Origin: Desulfuromonas sp. AOP6
GTDB taxonomy: Bacteria > Desulfobacterota > Desulfuromonadia > Desulfuromonadales > SZUA-540
Direction: 5' to 3'
NCBI RefSeq assembly: GCF_009731355.2
Contig: NZ_AP022810.1
Span: 310,001 to 374,000 of the forward strand
Length of the DNA: 64,000 nucleotides
Shown: positions 18,394 to 27,944 of the stretch, one piece after another
Position numbering within the stretch: position 1 is the first letter of the stretch
Layout of the letters: every line of letters starts with the position of its first letter
Notes under the pieces: model-generated
Told to the model about the DNA's origin: nothing
Database searches by the model: none
The model's input: only the letters and a program-made list of their open reading frames with translations
Position numbers and translations under genes: made by a program

Positions 18394-20220
18394 ATGAGGA
18401 TGAATTGTACCCCCCTTGAGACGCTGCGCAATGTTTTCGGCTACAGCGCCTTTCGCCCCTACCAGCAACCTATCGTCGACGCCCTGATTGCCGGCGAAGA
18501 CGCCTTTGTCCTTATGCCCACCGGCGGCGGCAAGTCTCTGTGCTATCAGATTCCGGCTCTGCATCGCCCCGGCGTGGCCATCGTGGTGTCGCCACTGATC
18601 TCTCTGATGAAAGATCAGGTTGACGCCCTGCGGGCCAACGGGGTCAGGACGGCCTTCTACAACTCCTCGCTCGGAGCGCCCGAAGCCCGGCAGGTTCTGG
18701 CCCAGCTGCATGCCGGCGACCTCGATCTCCTCTATGTCGCCCCGGAACGTCTGATGAGCGACGGCTTCATTGAGCGGCTGCAGTGTATTGAGCTGGCCCT
18801 CTTCGCCATCGATGAGGCCCACTGCGTCTCCCAGTGGGGGCATGATTTTCGCCCCGAATATGTGCAGCTCGGCCGTTTGCGCCAGCTCTTCCCCCAGGTC
18901 CCTCTCATTGCCCTGACTGCTACCGCCGACCCCCAGACCCGCACCGATATCCTGGCGCGCCTCGGGCTGCAGCGGGCGACCTGCTATGCCGCCGGCTTCG
19001 ACCGGCCCAACATCCGCTATACCGTCGTGGAGAAATCCCGTCCCGCCAACCAGCTGTTGACCTTCCTGCAGGGTCATGAAGGGGAGGCAGGCATCGTCTA
19101 CGCCCTCTCCCGCAAGCGGGTGGAAGAGGTGGCGGCTCGCCTGTGCGAAGCCGGCTTTCGGGCCGGGGCCTATCACGCCGGCCTGCCCGACGGCGAACGC
19201 CAGCGGGTACAGGAGGCCTTCCTGCGCGATGACCTGCAGATTGTCGTCGCTACCGTCGCCTTCGGCATGGGCATCGACAAGCCGAACGTGCGCTTCGTCG
19301 TCCATTACGACCTGCCCAAGAATATCGAAAGCTATTATCAGGAGACCGGCCGCGCCGGTCGCGACGGTCTGCCGGCGGAAGCCCTGCTGCTGTTTGGCTA
19401 TGGCGATATCGCCATCTCCCGCGGTCTTATCGAAAAGGGCGGCAACGAGGAGCAGAACCGCATCGAGCTGCACAAACTCAATTCCATGGTCGGCTTCGCC
19501 GAACCCCTGACCTGCCGGCGGCGGGTGCTGCTCGGCTACTTCGGCGAAAAGCTGGAAGAAGACTGCGGCAACTGCGACATCTGTCTCAATCCTCCCCAGC
19601 GCTACGACGCCACCGTCGACGCCCAGAAAGTCCTCTCCTGCGTCTACCGGGTGGGGCAGCGCTTCGGCATGGGGCATGTGGTCGATGTTCTGCGTGGCTC
19701 CGGCAACCAGCGCATCCAGACCCTCGGTCATGACCGCCTTTCCACTTACGGCATCGGCAGCGACAAAAGCCAGGAGTCCTGGGGGAGTCTCATCCGCCAG
19801 CTCGTTCACCTGGGCTATCTGAAGCAGGACGTGGGCAACTATTCGGTGCTCAAGCTGACCGAAGCCGCCCGACCGCTGCTGCGCGGGGGCGAGACGCTGA
19901 TCCTGCCGCTGCCCCGCGTGAAGGCCAAGGTGGCGAAGAAGCGCCTCTCCCGCAAAGTGACGGACCTCGATTACGATGAGGGGCTGTTCGAAGCCCTGCG
20001 CGTGCTGCGCAAACGCCTGGCCGATGAGGAGGGGGTGCCGCCCTTCGTGGTCTTCGGCGACCAGAGTCTGGCGGAGATGGCGGCCTTCCGGCCAAAGGAC
20101 GAGGAGGCGCTGCTCGCCATCAACGGGGTCGGCCGCCACAAGCTGCAGCGCTACGGTGCCGCTTTTCTGGCCGTTATCGCCGGAGAAGGGATGGACCATA
20201 GCGGCTCGACGGTGAGCTAG
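18394..20220 (+). CDS. recQ: ATP-dependent DNA helicase RecQ
   Basis: 608 residues. SF2 helicase motifs in order: Q motif region FRPYQ, Walker A MPTGGGKS (about 48-55), TATAD, DEAH within IDEAHCVSQWGHDFRPEY (about 141-158), YYQETGRAGRDG (motif VI). The RQC domain has the zinc cysteines CRRRVLLGYFGEKLEEDCGNC...C, and the C-terminal about 75 residues form an HRDC domain (YDEGLFEALRVLRKRLA). It unwinds DNA 3' to 5' in recombination and fork repair. The gene tail overlaps the convergent cupin gene by four bases. Confidence 0.97.
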   Translation: MRMNCTPLETLRNVFGYSAFRPYQQPIVDALIAGEDAFVLMPTGGGKSLCYQIPALHRPGVAIVVSPLISLMKDQVDALRANGVRTAFYNSSLGAPEARQVLAQLHAGDLDLLYVAPERLMSDGFIERLQCIELALFAIDEAHCVSQWGHDFRPEYVQLGRLRQLFPQVPLIALTATADPQTRTDILARLGLQRATCYAAGFDRPNIRYTVVEKSRPANQLLTFLQGHEGEAGIVYALSRKRVEEVAARLCEAGFRAGAYHAGLPDGERQRVQEAFLRDDLQIVVATVAFGMGIDKPNVRFVVHYDLPKNIESYYQETGRAGRDGLPAEALLLFGYGDIAISRGLIEKGGNEEQNRIELHKLNSMVGFAEPLTCRRRVLLGYFGEKLEEDCGNCDICLNPPQRYDATVDAQKVLSCVYRVGQRFGMGHVVDVLRGSGNQRIQTLGHDRLSTYGIGSDKSQESWGSLIRQLVHLGYLKQDVGNYSVLKLTEAARPLLRGGETLILPLPRVKAKVAKKRLSRKVTDLDYDEGLFEALRVLRKRLADEEGVPPFVVFGDQSLAEMAAFRPKDEEALLAINGVGRHKLQRYGAAFLAVIAGEGMDHSGSTVS

Positions 20221-20510
20221 TCTTCCCGGATGAAATCGTAGGGACCGATTCCCTGGACGAGCAGATATTCGGCCTCGCCTTCGCCGCTGTTGCAGACGCG
20301 GTGGACCAGGCCGACCGGGGTCCGGGTGGTTTCGCCGGGCCCCAGAGTCACCGCCGTTTTACCGCGCATCTCCACGCGGATCGTTCCCTTGAGTCCCACA
20401 AAGAAGTCGTCGACCACACTGTGGTGGTGCCAGTCCGTCGCGCTCCCCGGGCCCAGTCGCATGACCCGCACTGAGACATCTGCTGTTTTGACGATGGTGT
20501 TTGTATCCAC
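20217..20510 (-). CDS. Small cupin-domain protein
   Basis: 97 residues forming a single cupin barrel: motif 1 as G-x5-WHHHSVVDDFFVGLKGTIRVEM and motif 2 as GETTRTPVGLVHRVCN. The three His residues and the later His would bind one metal ion. Such proteins range from sugar isomerases to dioxygenases and sensors, so substrate cannot be named. Convergent with recQ, whose stop overlaps this stop by four bases. Confidence 0.85.
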   Translation of the reverse strand: MDTNTIVKTADVSVRVMRLGPGSATDWHHHSVVDDFFVGLKGTIRVEMRGKTAVTLGPGETTRTPVGLVHRVCNSGEGEAEYLLVQGIGPYDFIRED

Positions 20511-20723
20511 ATGGCCTCCCTGTACCGATTCCCGGCGGTTGTCCCCGTTGCCTTCCCGCCGCTCGCTTCAGTTTAATGGCCGCGCCGGGTCCTTTCAAGT
20601 CCCGGCCGAAAACTCCGGCAGCGCTCTGGTGAAGATCGTACAGGACCACTGAATTTGTCTTGCCAAAGACGCCGCCCGGTTCTACATTGCTGACCGCCTT
20701 CGCCGTCTGCGGGGACGCCATGA

Positions 20724-21632
20724 ATGACTTCTTCGCGCCGGCGACCGCCGGCTGGGATAGCCTCCTTGAAAAAGTTCAAAAAGATCTACATCGAGATTAC
20801 CAACCACTGCAATCTCGCCTGCAGTTTCTGCCACCTCAGCCAGCGTCCCCAGGCCTTCATGTCGCCGCAGACCTTCAACGCGGTCATCCGGCAGCTGGAG
20901 GGTTTCACTGAGCATCTCTACCTGCATGTGCTGGGCGAACCCTTGCTCCATCCCGACCTTGCTGCACTTCTCGACCTCAGCCACCATCAGGGGCTGCGGG
21001 TCAATCTGACCACCAACGGCACCCTGCTGGGGCACTGCCAAGCAGTACTCCTGGGCAGCGCTGCCTTGCGGCAGGTCAATATCTCCCTGCACAGTTTTGA
21101 AGAGATGGCCGGGGAGGGGTTGAATTCCTACCTGGATGAGGTTCTGGATTTTGTCCGGCTGGCCAGGGCTTCTGCACCCCTGCTCATCAACCTGCGCCTC
21201 TGGAAGCTGCCGCCGCACCCAGGCAGCGAAGAGGTGGAGGCGCATCATCGCATCATCCGCCGCCTGGAGACGTGCTTCCCTCAGGCGACCCCGATTCGGG
21301 TCGAACGCGCGGCCGGGCAGGGGATCACCCTGGCACCCGGCGTCTTTCTCAGCCAGGCCCCCCAATTTACCTGGCCGCATGCCTCGCGGCAGGATTTCGG
21401 CGATCGCGGCGCCTGTCGTGGTCTCAAGGATCATCTCGCCATTCTCGTGGACGGCACCGTGGTCCCCTGCTGCCTCGATGCCGAGGCTGACATCCCACTG
21501 GGAAATATTCTGCAGACACCTTTGGCTCAGATCCTCTCCTCGCCCCGAGCCACGGCCTTGTCTCAAGGCTTTTCCCAGCGGCGGCTGGTTGAGCCCCTCT
21601 GCCGCGGCTGTTCTTTCCGGCAGCGATTCTGA
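20724..21632 (+). CDS. Radical SAM/SPASM-type protein
   Basis: 302 residues. The radical SAM 4Fe-4S motif is C-x3-C-x2-C in NHCNLACSFCHLS (about residues 28-37), followed by the expected HVLGEPLLHPDL and LTTNGTLL motifs of the TIM barrel. A shortened C-terminal SPASM-like cluster region is present: CRGLKDHLAILVDGTVVPCCLDAE, GNI, and CRGCSF. Members modify peptides or act in cofactor pathways; no peptide precursor gene is obvious next to it. The start is uncertain: a TTG about 14 codons later (LKKFKKIYIE) is also possible. Confidence 0.87.
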   Translation: MTSSRRRPPAGIASLKKFKKIYIEITNHCNLACSFCHLSQRPQAFMSPQTFNAVIRQLEGFTEHLYLHVLGEPLLHPDLAALLDLSHHQGLRVNLTTNGTLLGHCQAVLLGSAALRQVNISLHSFEEMAGEGLNSYLDEVLDFVRLARASAPLLINLRLWKLPPHPGSEEVEAHHRIIRRLETCFPQATPIRVERAAGQGITLAPGVFLSQAPQFTWPHASRQDFGDRGACRGLKDHLAILVDGTVVPCCLDAEADIPLGNILQTPLAQILSSPRATALSQGFSQRRLVEPLCRGCSFRQRF

Positions 21633-21725
21633 GCGCAAAACCGCCGCTGCCTTTTGTCCGGGCAAAGTGATGCTAGAATGAATCGGTAGTTTCTTTATCA
21701 GCATAAAAGAGAGAAAGGATACCCC

Positions 21726-22679
21726 ATGACAGAAGATAAAATTCGGCTGGGCATCAGTTCCTGTCTGCTCGGCGAAAAGGTGCGTTTTGACGGGGGGCAC
21801 AAACGGGACCCCTTTCTGACCGATTCTCTCGGCGCCTATGTCGAGTATGTGCCGGTCTGTCCCGAGGTCGAGGTGGGACTGTCGATTCCACGGGAGGCCC
21901 TGCGGCTGGTGGGGGATGTCGAGGCGCCGCGGCTGGTCTTTTCGAAAAGCGGCGAAGATATCACCGAGCGCATGCAGGCCTGGGCGGCAAAAAAAGTGCG
22001 GGCGCTGGAGGCGGAGGGGCTGTGCGGGTTCATCTTCAAATCCAAGTCGCCGAGCAGCGGCATGGAGCGGGTCAAGGTCTACGACGGCAACGGTGTGCCC
22101 AGCATGAAAGGGGTGGGGGTTTTCGCCCGCGCCTTCATGGAGCATTTTCCGCTGCTGCCGGTGGAAGAGGAAGGTCGGCTGCACGATCCGCTGTTGCGGG
22201 AAAATTTTATCGAGGCGATCTTTACGTTCAAACGCTGGCGGCAGATGCTCACCGCCGGTGGCGGCGCCGGGCGGCTGGTGGCCTTTCACACCGCCCACAA
22301 GCTGCAGATCATGAGCCACAGCGTTGAACTCTATCGGGAGATGGGCAGGGTCGTGGCGACGGCAGGCCGCCTGAGTGAGCAGGAGCTTTTTGAAGGCTAT
22401 CTGCCGCTGCTGGCCAAGGCCATGCGCCAGAAGCCGACGCTGGCCAAGCATACCAACGTCCTGCAGCACATCCTCGGCTATTTCAAGAAGCAGCTCAGTG
22501 CCGACGAGAAGCAGGAGATGCTGGAGATCATCGATCGCTACCGGCGGGGAGAAATCCCCCTGATCGTACCTGTCACCCTGCTCAACCATTTCGTGCGCAA
22601 ATACGATCAGCCCTACCTGCGGGACCAGGTTTATCTCAACCCCCACCCGCTGGAACTGCGCCTGCGCAACCACGCCTGA
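21726..22679 (+). CDS. DUF523 and DUF1722 (YbgA-like) fusion protein
   Basis: 317 residues. The first about 145 residues are DUF523: ISSCLLGEKVRFDGGHKRD, VCPEVEVGLSIPREALRLV, FIFKSKSPSSG. The rest is DUF1722: HTAHKLQIMSHS, YLPLLAKAM, LQHILGYFKK, YLNPHP. The two-domain form is common in proteobacteria. Conserved cysteines in DUF523 suggest metal or Fe-S binding; related proteins have been linked to tRNA thiolation chemistry, but this is not provable here. A ribosome site (AAAGGA) precedes the ATG. Confidence 0.92.
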   Translation: MTEDKIRLGISSCLLGEKVRFDGGHKRDPFLTDSLGAYVEYVPVCPEVEVGLSIPREALRLVGDVEAPRLVFSKSGEDITERMQAWAAKKVRALEAEGLCGFIFKSKSPSSGMERVKVYDGNGVPSMKGVGVFARAFMEHFPLLPVEEEGRLHDPLLRENFIEAIFTFKRWRQMLTAGGGAGRLVAFHTAHKLQIMSHSVELYREMGRVVATAGRLSEQELFEGYLPLLAKAMRQKPTLAKHTNVLQHILGYFKKQLSADEKQEMLEIIDRYRRGEIPLIVPVTLLNHFVRKYDQPYLRDQVYLNPHPLELRLRNHA

Positions 22680-22746
22680 CGTCAAAGAAGACTGCTTAGC
22701 GCAGATTGTCCCGGCTTGAAATTGGAGACAGCGGGTGGCGTTGACC

Positions 22747-23313
22747 CTATTCGGTCTCTGCCGACAGGCGCAAAAAACGCACTTCTTCTGTACTGTCTGC
22801 AGCGATGGGGATGAGGAGGAAGGCCAGCCCCGCCGCAGAGACGTGCTGGCGCGCCTTGCCTTGGCCGGTGGTATCGAGGCCGAGTTCGATCTCTTGCCGG
22901 TAAGCTCCGAGCAGAGGTTCTCCCGCCTTCAGACCAGCCATGCCGGTCTGAGTCCCGAGCAGCAGGCGGCCGTCCTCCAGCTTGAAATCTTTCCCTTCGA
23001 CATAACGACCGGACTTGACTGTCATCTGCGCCGTGCGGGCGCTAACTTCCAGAACACCCGCCGCCGTTTCGGACACGACAATAGTTTCGATGTCCCCATG
23101 ATGCAGAGTCTCGTCCCCCGGCCAGAGGAGGGCGGAGAGGTAGAGTGGGCGATACCTTTCATCGCCTTCTCCCCTGTTTTGGTAGATCCCGGTGATCTCC
23201 TGCAGGCTGCCGACGGGCGCAAACGGACGATTGTCCACGGGCGCCGTGTTGGTGGCGACGCAGGCACCGAGGAGAAGAAGGGCGCTCAGAAAAATGGCGA
23301 TAGGCTGTGTCAT
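22747..23313 (-). CDS. Predicted lipoprotein of unknown function
   Basis: 188 residues from the ATG at 23313 (a start five codons earlier is possible). Signal with lipobox ALLLLGAC, so the mature protein begins at that Cys and is lipid-anchored. The mature part is rich in beta-type sequence (GIYQNRGEGDERYRPLYLSALLW, VIVSETAAGVLEVSA), resembling small META/NlpE-like barrels, but no family is certain. It ends with VRFLRLSAETE. It lies convergent to the DUF523 gene. Confidence 0.75.
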   Translation of the reverse strand: MTQPIAIFLSALLLLGACVATNTAPVDNRPFAPVGSLQEITGIYQNRGEGDERYRPLYLSALLWPGDETLHHGDIETIVVSETAAGVLEVSARTAQMTVKSGRYVEGKDFKLEDGRLLLGTQTGMAGLKAGEPLLGAYRQEIELGLDTTGQGKARQHVSAAGLAFLLIPIAADSTEEVRFLRLSAETE

Positions 23314-23368
23314 GCTGAAATCATACACGATTCGGCGGCGCTGGTCTTCTCGGCGCCATTTTTTTCAG

Positions 23369-23710
23369 CTAAGCCTTCTTGACGAATTCGGATTTGAGCT
23401 GCATGGCGCCGAAGCCGTCGATCCGGCAGTCGATGTTGTGATCCCCGTCAATAAGGCGGATGCTCTTCACGCGGGTGCCGACCTTGAGCGCCGACGAAGC
23501 GCCTTTGACTTTGAGGTCTTTGATGATGGTAACGGCGTCGCCGTCCTGGAGTTCGTTACCGAAGGCGTCGCGCACGACAGGCTTCTCTTCCGTCGTCTCG
23601 GACCCTGCGTCCTGCGGCCATTCGTGGGCGCATTCGGGACAGACGTAGAGGGGGCCGTCTTCATAGGTGTAGGTGCCGTGGCATTGGGGGCATTCGGGGA
23701 GTGTGCTCAT
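23369..23710 (-). CDS. PhnA/YjdM zinc-ribbon protein
   Basis: 113 residues from the ATG at 23708-23710, close to the 111 residues of E. coli YjdM; the longer open frame to 23761 is not needed. N-terminal zinc ribbon [25 protein letters not shown], then the conserved PhnA domain [26 protein letters not shown] and [22 protein letters not shown]. Despite the name, this family is not required for phosphonate use and its function is unclear. Single gene. Confidence 0.93.
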   Translation of the reverse strand: MSTLPECPQCHGTYTYEDGPLYVCPECAHEWPQDAGSETTEEKPVVRDAFGNELQDGDAVTIIKDLKVKGASSALKVGTRVKSIRLIDGDHNIDCRIDGFGAMQLKSEFVKKA

Positions 23711-23923
23711 GGAAAACTCTTTCGGTTGGTTGGCTATAAGATCGATGGATGAACGGAGCATACCCTTTTTGCCCGCTGAACGAAACCCGCAAAGTGTTAT
23801 CGGGAAACCCGTCGGGTTCCACCCCCTTTTCTCAGCATTGCTCGAACAGCTTGTTTTTGCGTGGAAAGCGGGACTATAATCCAGCCTGAATGGTACTCTT
23901 GAATCCCTTGGAGGGAGTTAGGC

Positions 23924-25486
23924 ATGAAAAGACGTTTCGGGGTGTGGCGGACCCTTTTATTGATGGGCTTGCTGGCGGCGGGATCCTTGGCGGATGGAGC
24001 CTGGCAGAAGGTTTCCGCCGAGGCAATCAGCCTCGCTGCGCTGGCGCAACGGGATGAGCTGAGCCGCGAGGGGCAGTGGCTGGCACTCTTGGCCGCGGCC
24101 GACGAAGATATGCGGCAGTCACCGGAGGCGGCTGAGCCCGTGATCTACACGCTGCGGGCTCTACGCATGCTGGGGCACCTGGAGCCGGCTCGAAGCCTGG
24201 CCCGAGAAAAGCTGACGTTGTTTGGTGAGCGGGCGGAGTTCTGGCTGGAAAAAGCCTGGGTCGAAGTCCTGGCGGGAGATTACCAGACAGGTCTCGCCGA
24301 CGCCGACCGGGCCGCAGCCCTCAGACCGGATCTGGCTGAGGCGGCCTTGCTGCAAGGCGTCATCCACCGGGAACAGGAGAATTGGCGCGCCGCCGAAACG
24401 GCTTTTGCCCGGGCCGAAGCGCTAGGCCCCAACGATCCTCTCGTTCTCCTCAACCGAGGCCGTATCGCTGTCGAACAGGGCCGCTGGGAGGCGGCCATCG
24501 ACCTGTTGAGCCGCAGCCTGGCTCTCCGGGCGGACAGCGCCGAGGCGTCCTTTCATCGCGGCCGGGCCTATGCGGCCAAAGGGGATCTGGCGGCGGCCAG
24601 TCACGACTTTACCCAGGCCATCCTGCAGCGTCCCGAGGTGGCGGCGCCCTATGTTGCCCGCGCGGAAGTTCTGGCCCGGGGGGGGATGTGGGCGCGGGCC
24701 GCTGACGATGCCGACACGGCCCTTGCCCTCGGTGCTAAAAGCCTGAGCGCCCACCTGGTCACCTGTCGCGCGGCCGAGGCCCTGGAGGCCTGGCCCGGCC
24801 TGGAGCGGCGGGCCAAGGCTCTGGTCACCGCATTTCCGGCCGAGGCGCAGGGCTATCGCTTTTACTCCCAGGCGTTGAATAATCTGGGAAGAACGGCCGC
24901 AGCGCTGCAGGCCTGCGATGAGGCGGTGCGCCTGGCGCCCGATGACGATCTGTTGCGGCTTGAACGGGCTACCCTGCAGATCGCCATGCAGCAGTATGCG
25001 GCTGCCGTGGACGATTGCACCGCCGTGCTGCGCCGGGAGCCGCTGGCCCTCGGCTATGCCCTGCGCGGCCTGGCCTGGTTGCGCCAGCACGATCTGCCCC
25101 GGGCCGAAGAAAACGCCGTCAACGCCCTGACTCTCGATGCTGCCGCCGCTACGGCCCATCTGGTGCTGGCCGAGGTGCAACTGGCCCGCAGTCAGAACAC
25201 CCAGGCCCTGGCCTCGGCCCGACGGGCCCTGCACCTGGCGCCGCAGCTTTCCTGGGCCCAGGTGGTTCATGGCCAGGCCCTGCTGGCGATGGGACAGACG
25301 GCTGAGGCGCTGGAGGCGGCGAGTCAGACTATTGCCCAATCACCGGAGAGCGCCCAGGCCTATGCTCTGCGGGTGCGCTGCAACGTTGCCCTGGGCCAGA
25401 AACAGGCGGCCCGTAACGACCTGGCCGTACTGGTTCGCCTCGATCCTGCCCTTGGACAGCAGGTGCGGGACGCATTCCTTCCATAA
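23924..25486 (+). CDS. Exported TPR-repeat protein
   Basis: 520 residues with a signal-type N-terminus (MKRRFGVWRTLLLMGLLAAGSLADGAW, hydrophobic residues about 10-23). The remainder is about twelve TPR-like 34-residue helix pairs, for example LNRGRIAVEQGRWEAAIDLLSRSLAL and SFHRGRAYAAKGDLAAASHDFTQAIL. TPR superhelices assemble protein complexes, here probably in the periplasm. The next gene begins 15 bases after the stop, so both are cotranscribed. Two paralogous lipoprotein genes converge on the pair; the four may act together in the envelope. Confidence 0.85.
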   Translation: MKRRFGVWRTLLLMGLLAAGSLADGAWQKVSAEAISLAALAQRDELSREGQWLALLAAADEDMRQSPEAAEPVIYTLRALRMLGHLEPARSLAREKLTLFGERAEFWLEKAWVEVLAGDYQTGLADADRAAALRPDLAEAALLQGVIHREQENWRAAETAFARAEALGPNDPLVLLNRGRIAVEQGRWEAAIDLLSRSLALRADSAEASFHRGRAYAAKGDLAAASHDFTQAILQRPEVAAPYVARAEVLARGGMWARAADDADTALALGAKSLSAHLVTCRAAEALEAWPGLERRAKALVTAFPAEAQGYRFYSQALNNLGRTAAALQACDEAVRLAPDDDLLRLERATLQIAMQQYAAAVDDCTAVLRREPLALGYALRGLAWLRQHDLPRAEENAVNALTLDAAAATAHLVLAEVQLARSQNTQALASARRALHLAPQLSWAQVVHGQALLAMGQTAEALEAASQTIAQSPESAQAYALRVRCNVALGQKQAARNDLAVLVRLDPALGQQVRDAFLP

Positions 25487-25501
25487 CGAGAGGCCGTTGC
25501 C

Positions 25502-26593
25502 ATGAAATGTAGAACTATCGCGATCACTCTGGCGGGTATCCTGGGTTGTGGCGGATTTTTCAGCGGTTCGGGGTGGGCCGGGGCCATTCCCGAAGCGACC
25601 TATCAGATCGATTGCCGCGGCACCATCGACTCCTGGGTCATGAGCGGCGTGGTCAAGAGGGGGGACTGCTATTGTCCGTCTTCGACCTCGGAACCGGTCT
25701 GCAGCTTCAGTTCCAGTGGCAGTTCCTCGTCAGGTTCCAGCCCCGCCTATCGCCCCTCGTCCCGGCCAAAGAGCAACCCCAACGCCGAATTGTCGGCTTA
25801 TGTCACCGGTATGGTTGTGCAGCAGCTGCTCAACCTCGTCTTCGCGCCACCGTCCACCTCGGCGGCGGAGGCGGAGAAAGCGCGGGCGCAGGCCGAATGG
25901 GAGCAGCAACAACAGATTCTGAAGGCCCGCCAAGAGCGGGCGCAGCAGGCGACCCGTCTGCGTTCGGCCTGGGATCAGCGGGACAAGGAGTCTTCCGAGG
26001 CTTTGAGCGATTTTTTCAGTGTGCCCGGAAGTGCCTATAACGGGGGAGATGCCGTGGCACTTAATGGCAACGGTATCGGGGGAGTGGTGCCGATCCTCGG
26101 GACGGGGGCGCCTGAGGCGCCGCTTCCCTCCATGGCCAGCCGGATGCCGGCTTTGAACACCACCACCTCCGCCCTGCAGGAAGACATCCTCAACAAGGGG
26201 GCCGAGTCCGCAGCCGATGCGGCCTGGTCCTCTGTCAAGGACGCGATTTTTGAGGCGCTGCCCGACCGCTGGGAAAATGCCCGGCGGGCCGTGGAGCATA
26301 TCGGCGAGGTGCGGGACTGGACCGGAGAGCTCATCGGCGCCCTGGAGCCGGAAACCCTGGTGTCCGCCGCCGCTTCCGCCCGGCCGGAGGAGTCCTGGCG
26401 TGTACTTGAGTCTCTCGACAGCGTCAGTCGCAAAGCGCCGGAGGCTAAGCTGGTGGAGGAGATGGAGGTCGGCGTCAAGCTTCTTCGCGGTGAAGAGCTG
26501 GCCGCCGACCAGGCCAAGACCTATGCTTTCGGCTTTTTAAAAGGTTTTCTGGTCGAAAAAGGCACCGAGGGTATGCTGTCAGGCGGATTCTAA
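25502..26593 (+). CDS. Exported protein, Ser-rich linker, unknown function
   Basis: 363 residues. Signal peptide (about 1-27, ending SGWAGA). The mature N-terminus has four cysteines (IDCRG, GDCYCP, VCSFS) likely in disulfides, then a serine-rich stretch, a hydrophobic segment AYVTGMVVQQLLNLVFAP, and a long charged coiled coil (EAEKARAQAEWEQQQQILKARQERAQQ). The C-terminal half is helical and ends KGFLVEKGTEGML. No family recognised. It follows the TPR gene by 15 bases. Confidence 0.75.
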   Translation: MKCRTIAITLAGILGCGGFFSGSGWAGAIPEATYQIDCRGTIDSWVMSGVVKRGDCYCPSSTSEPVCSFSSSGSSSSGSSPAYRPSSRPKSNPNAELSAYVTGMVVQQLLNLVFAPPSTSAAEAEKARAQAEWEQQQQILKARQERAQQATRLRSAWDQRDKESSEALSDFFSVPGSAYNGGDAVALNGNGIGGVVPILGTGAPEAPLPSMASRMPALNTTTSALQEDILNKGAESAADAAWSSVKDAIFEALPDRWENARRAVEHIGEVRDWTGELIGALEPETLVSAAASARPEESWRVLESLDSVSRKAPEAKLVEEMEVGVKLLRGEELAADQAKTYAFGFLKGFLVEKGTEGMLSGGF

Positions 26594-26599
26594 TCTGCC

Positions 26600-27916
26600 T
26601 CAGCGCCGCATGGCGATCTCCTGCTGCAGGGCGCCAAGAATCGGTCGCAGTACATCGAGGCGCTGGCGGCAGAGGATGGCCAGCTCACGGTCCGGTGCCG
26701 GATCGCCTTCCCCCTTTTCCACCATAGCCTGGGCGCGGTCCTTGGCGCGTTCGGCCTGCTCGTTGAGGTCGAGGGCCGCCCGTTCAATCCGCGTCACCAG
26801 TCCGAGCAGATCATCCCGGCTTCCCTCCCGCAGTGTTTTCGGCAGCGAGCGGTTTTTCGCTTCGAGCAGCATATTGTTGCTCCAGCGCAGCAGCTCGGCA
26901 GTGTCCTTCCCCGCGAGCTCAGGCGTGTCGATGAAATCCTCCACCGGCGGTTCGCTCACCGGACGCAGGACAACCTGGGTCGGCTCGCCATTCTCCAGCA
27001 GGACGCTGGCCGCTGTCAGGGAACGGGCGCTGCGCAGGTAGCCCGTTACCGGTTCCCAGCGGCCGCCCTCCTTGCGTTTGGCCACCACGACACTTTCCTG
27101 TGGCGCCGATTTCCACGTTGGCAGGGCCGGGAAGATAAACAGCTTGACGACCTGAGCTGAGCCGTTGAGAGATATTGAGTTCGTCGTGTTAGCTGCGGAT
27201 GTTTGACGTCGGGCCGTTTCACGAGCCTGATCCGTCGAGGCGGCCGGCACCTCAAAGCCTAGAAACGTCCATATCGACACCCCGTCCAGGTTTTTTTGCT
27301 GTAGCCGCGCCGCCCGATCTTGCACCGCCTGCTGCAGCTGGGTCTGATCGGCCTGGCGCAGGGCCTGTACAATGGCCTCGATGGTCGCCTTCTGCCCCAG
27401 CTCAACGGAGGAATCGTAGAGACTGGTGTTCGTCATGCCCCCTGATGCACGCACATCGGCGGGGCCCGGTACCGGCAGCAGGGCAAGGGGGGTGAGCAGA
27501 GTCCCCCAATCGGCCCGTTTGGTCTGGAAGTGTACCGGTGCCAGCTGTTGACGACCCTCCTTGGTGAGCAGTGCGGCCGTCACGTCGGTATCGGTGGTGG
27601 TGGAGTGATATCCCGGCAGGGCAAAGAGATTGAAGGCGTTAATCAGCATGGAGGGATTGAAGGGATTGTGGCTTTTGCTGCTGATTTCGGTCGTTATCGG
27701 GATAGCGGTCATGTCGTTGGAAAAAATGAGGGGATAGATCTTCTGGGCCCGCGCCTGCCAGGAATCGTCGACCAGGTGAACCTTGACGCCATTAAGGCTG
27801 GCGGTAGCGGCATTTTCCCCAGGTTTGAGAGTGCTGACGGTTCGAGTTGATACGCAGCCGGAGAGCAGGCAGACGGCGGCAAGCAGGGCCAGTATTTTGT
27901 GATGGAAAAGCCCCAT
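26600..27916 (-). CDS. Lipoprotein, paralogue of the upstream lipoprotein
   Basis: 438 residues from the ATG at 27916, which has CAGGAGG upstream. Signal with lipobox LAAVCLLSGC, Cys about 22. The C-terminal 80 residues (AKNRSLPKTLREGSRDD to the end) are almost identical to those of the neighbouring lipoprotein, even at DNA level, while the N-terminal two thirds have diverged. This suggests tandem duplication with later gene conversion of the 3' ends, or strong constraint on the helical, charged tail (QAERAKDRAQAMVEKGEGD). Function unknown. Stop lies 6 bases from the convergent exported protein gene. Confidence 0.8.
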   Translation of the reverse strand: MGLFHHKILALLAAVCLLSGCVSTRTVSTLKPGENAATASLNGVKVHLVDDSWQARAQKIYPLIFSNDMTAIPITTEISSKSHNPFNPSMLINAFNLFALPGYHSTTTDTDVTAALLTKEGRQQLAPVHFQTKRADWGTLLTPLALLPVPGPADVRASGGMTNTSLYDSSVELGQKATIEAIVQALRQADQTQLQQAVQDRAARLQQKNLDGVSIWTFLGFEVPAASTDQARETARRQTSAANTTNSISLNGSAQVVKLFIFPALPTWKSAPQESVVVAKRKEGGRWEPVTGYLRSARSLTAASVLLENGEPTQVVLRPVSEPPVEDFIDTPELAGKDTAELLRWSNNMLLEAKNRSLPKTLREGSRDDLLGLVTRIERAALDLNEQAERAKDRAQAMVEKGEGDPAPDRELAILCRQRLDVLRPILGALQQEIAMRR

Positions 27917-27944
27917 AAGAAAACCTCCTGAAACGAATGGAATA

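Noticed and set aside
18292-20199. Very long minus-strand open frame opposite recQ
   Set aside because: Composition is that of an antisense shadow in GC-rich DNA; recQ on the plus strand has full helicase motifs.
20682-22685. 667-codon minus-strand open frame
   Set aside because: It lies opposite the radical SAM and DUF523/DUF1722 genes, both with clear motifs, and has no family signature.
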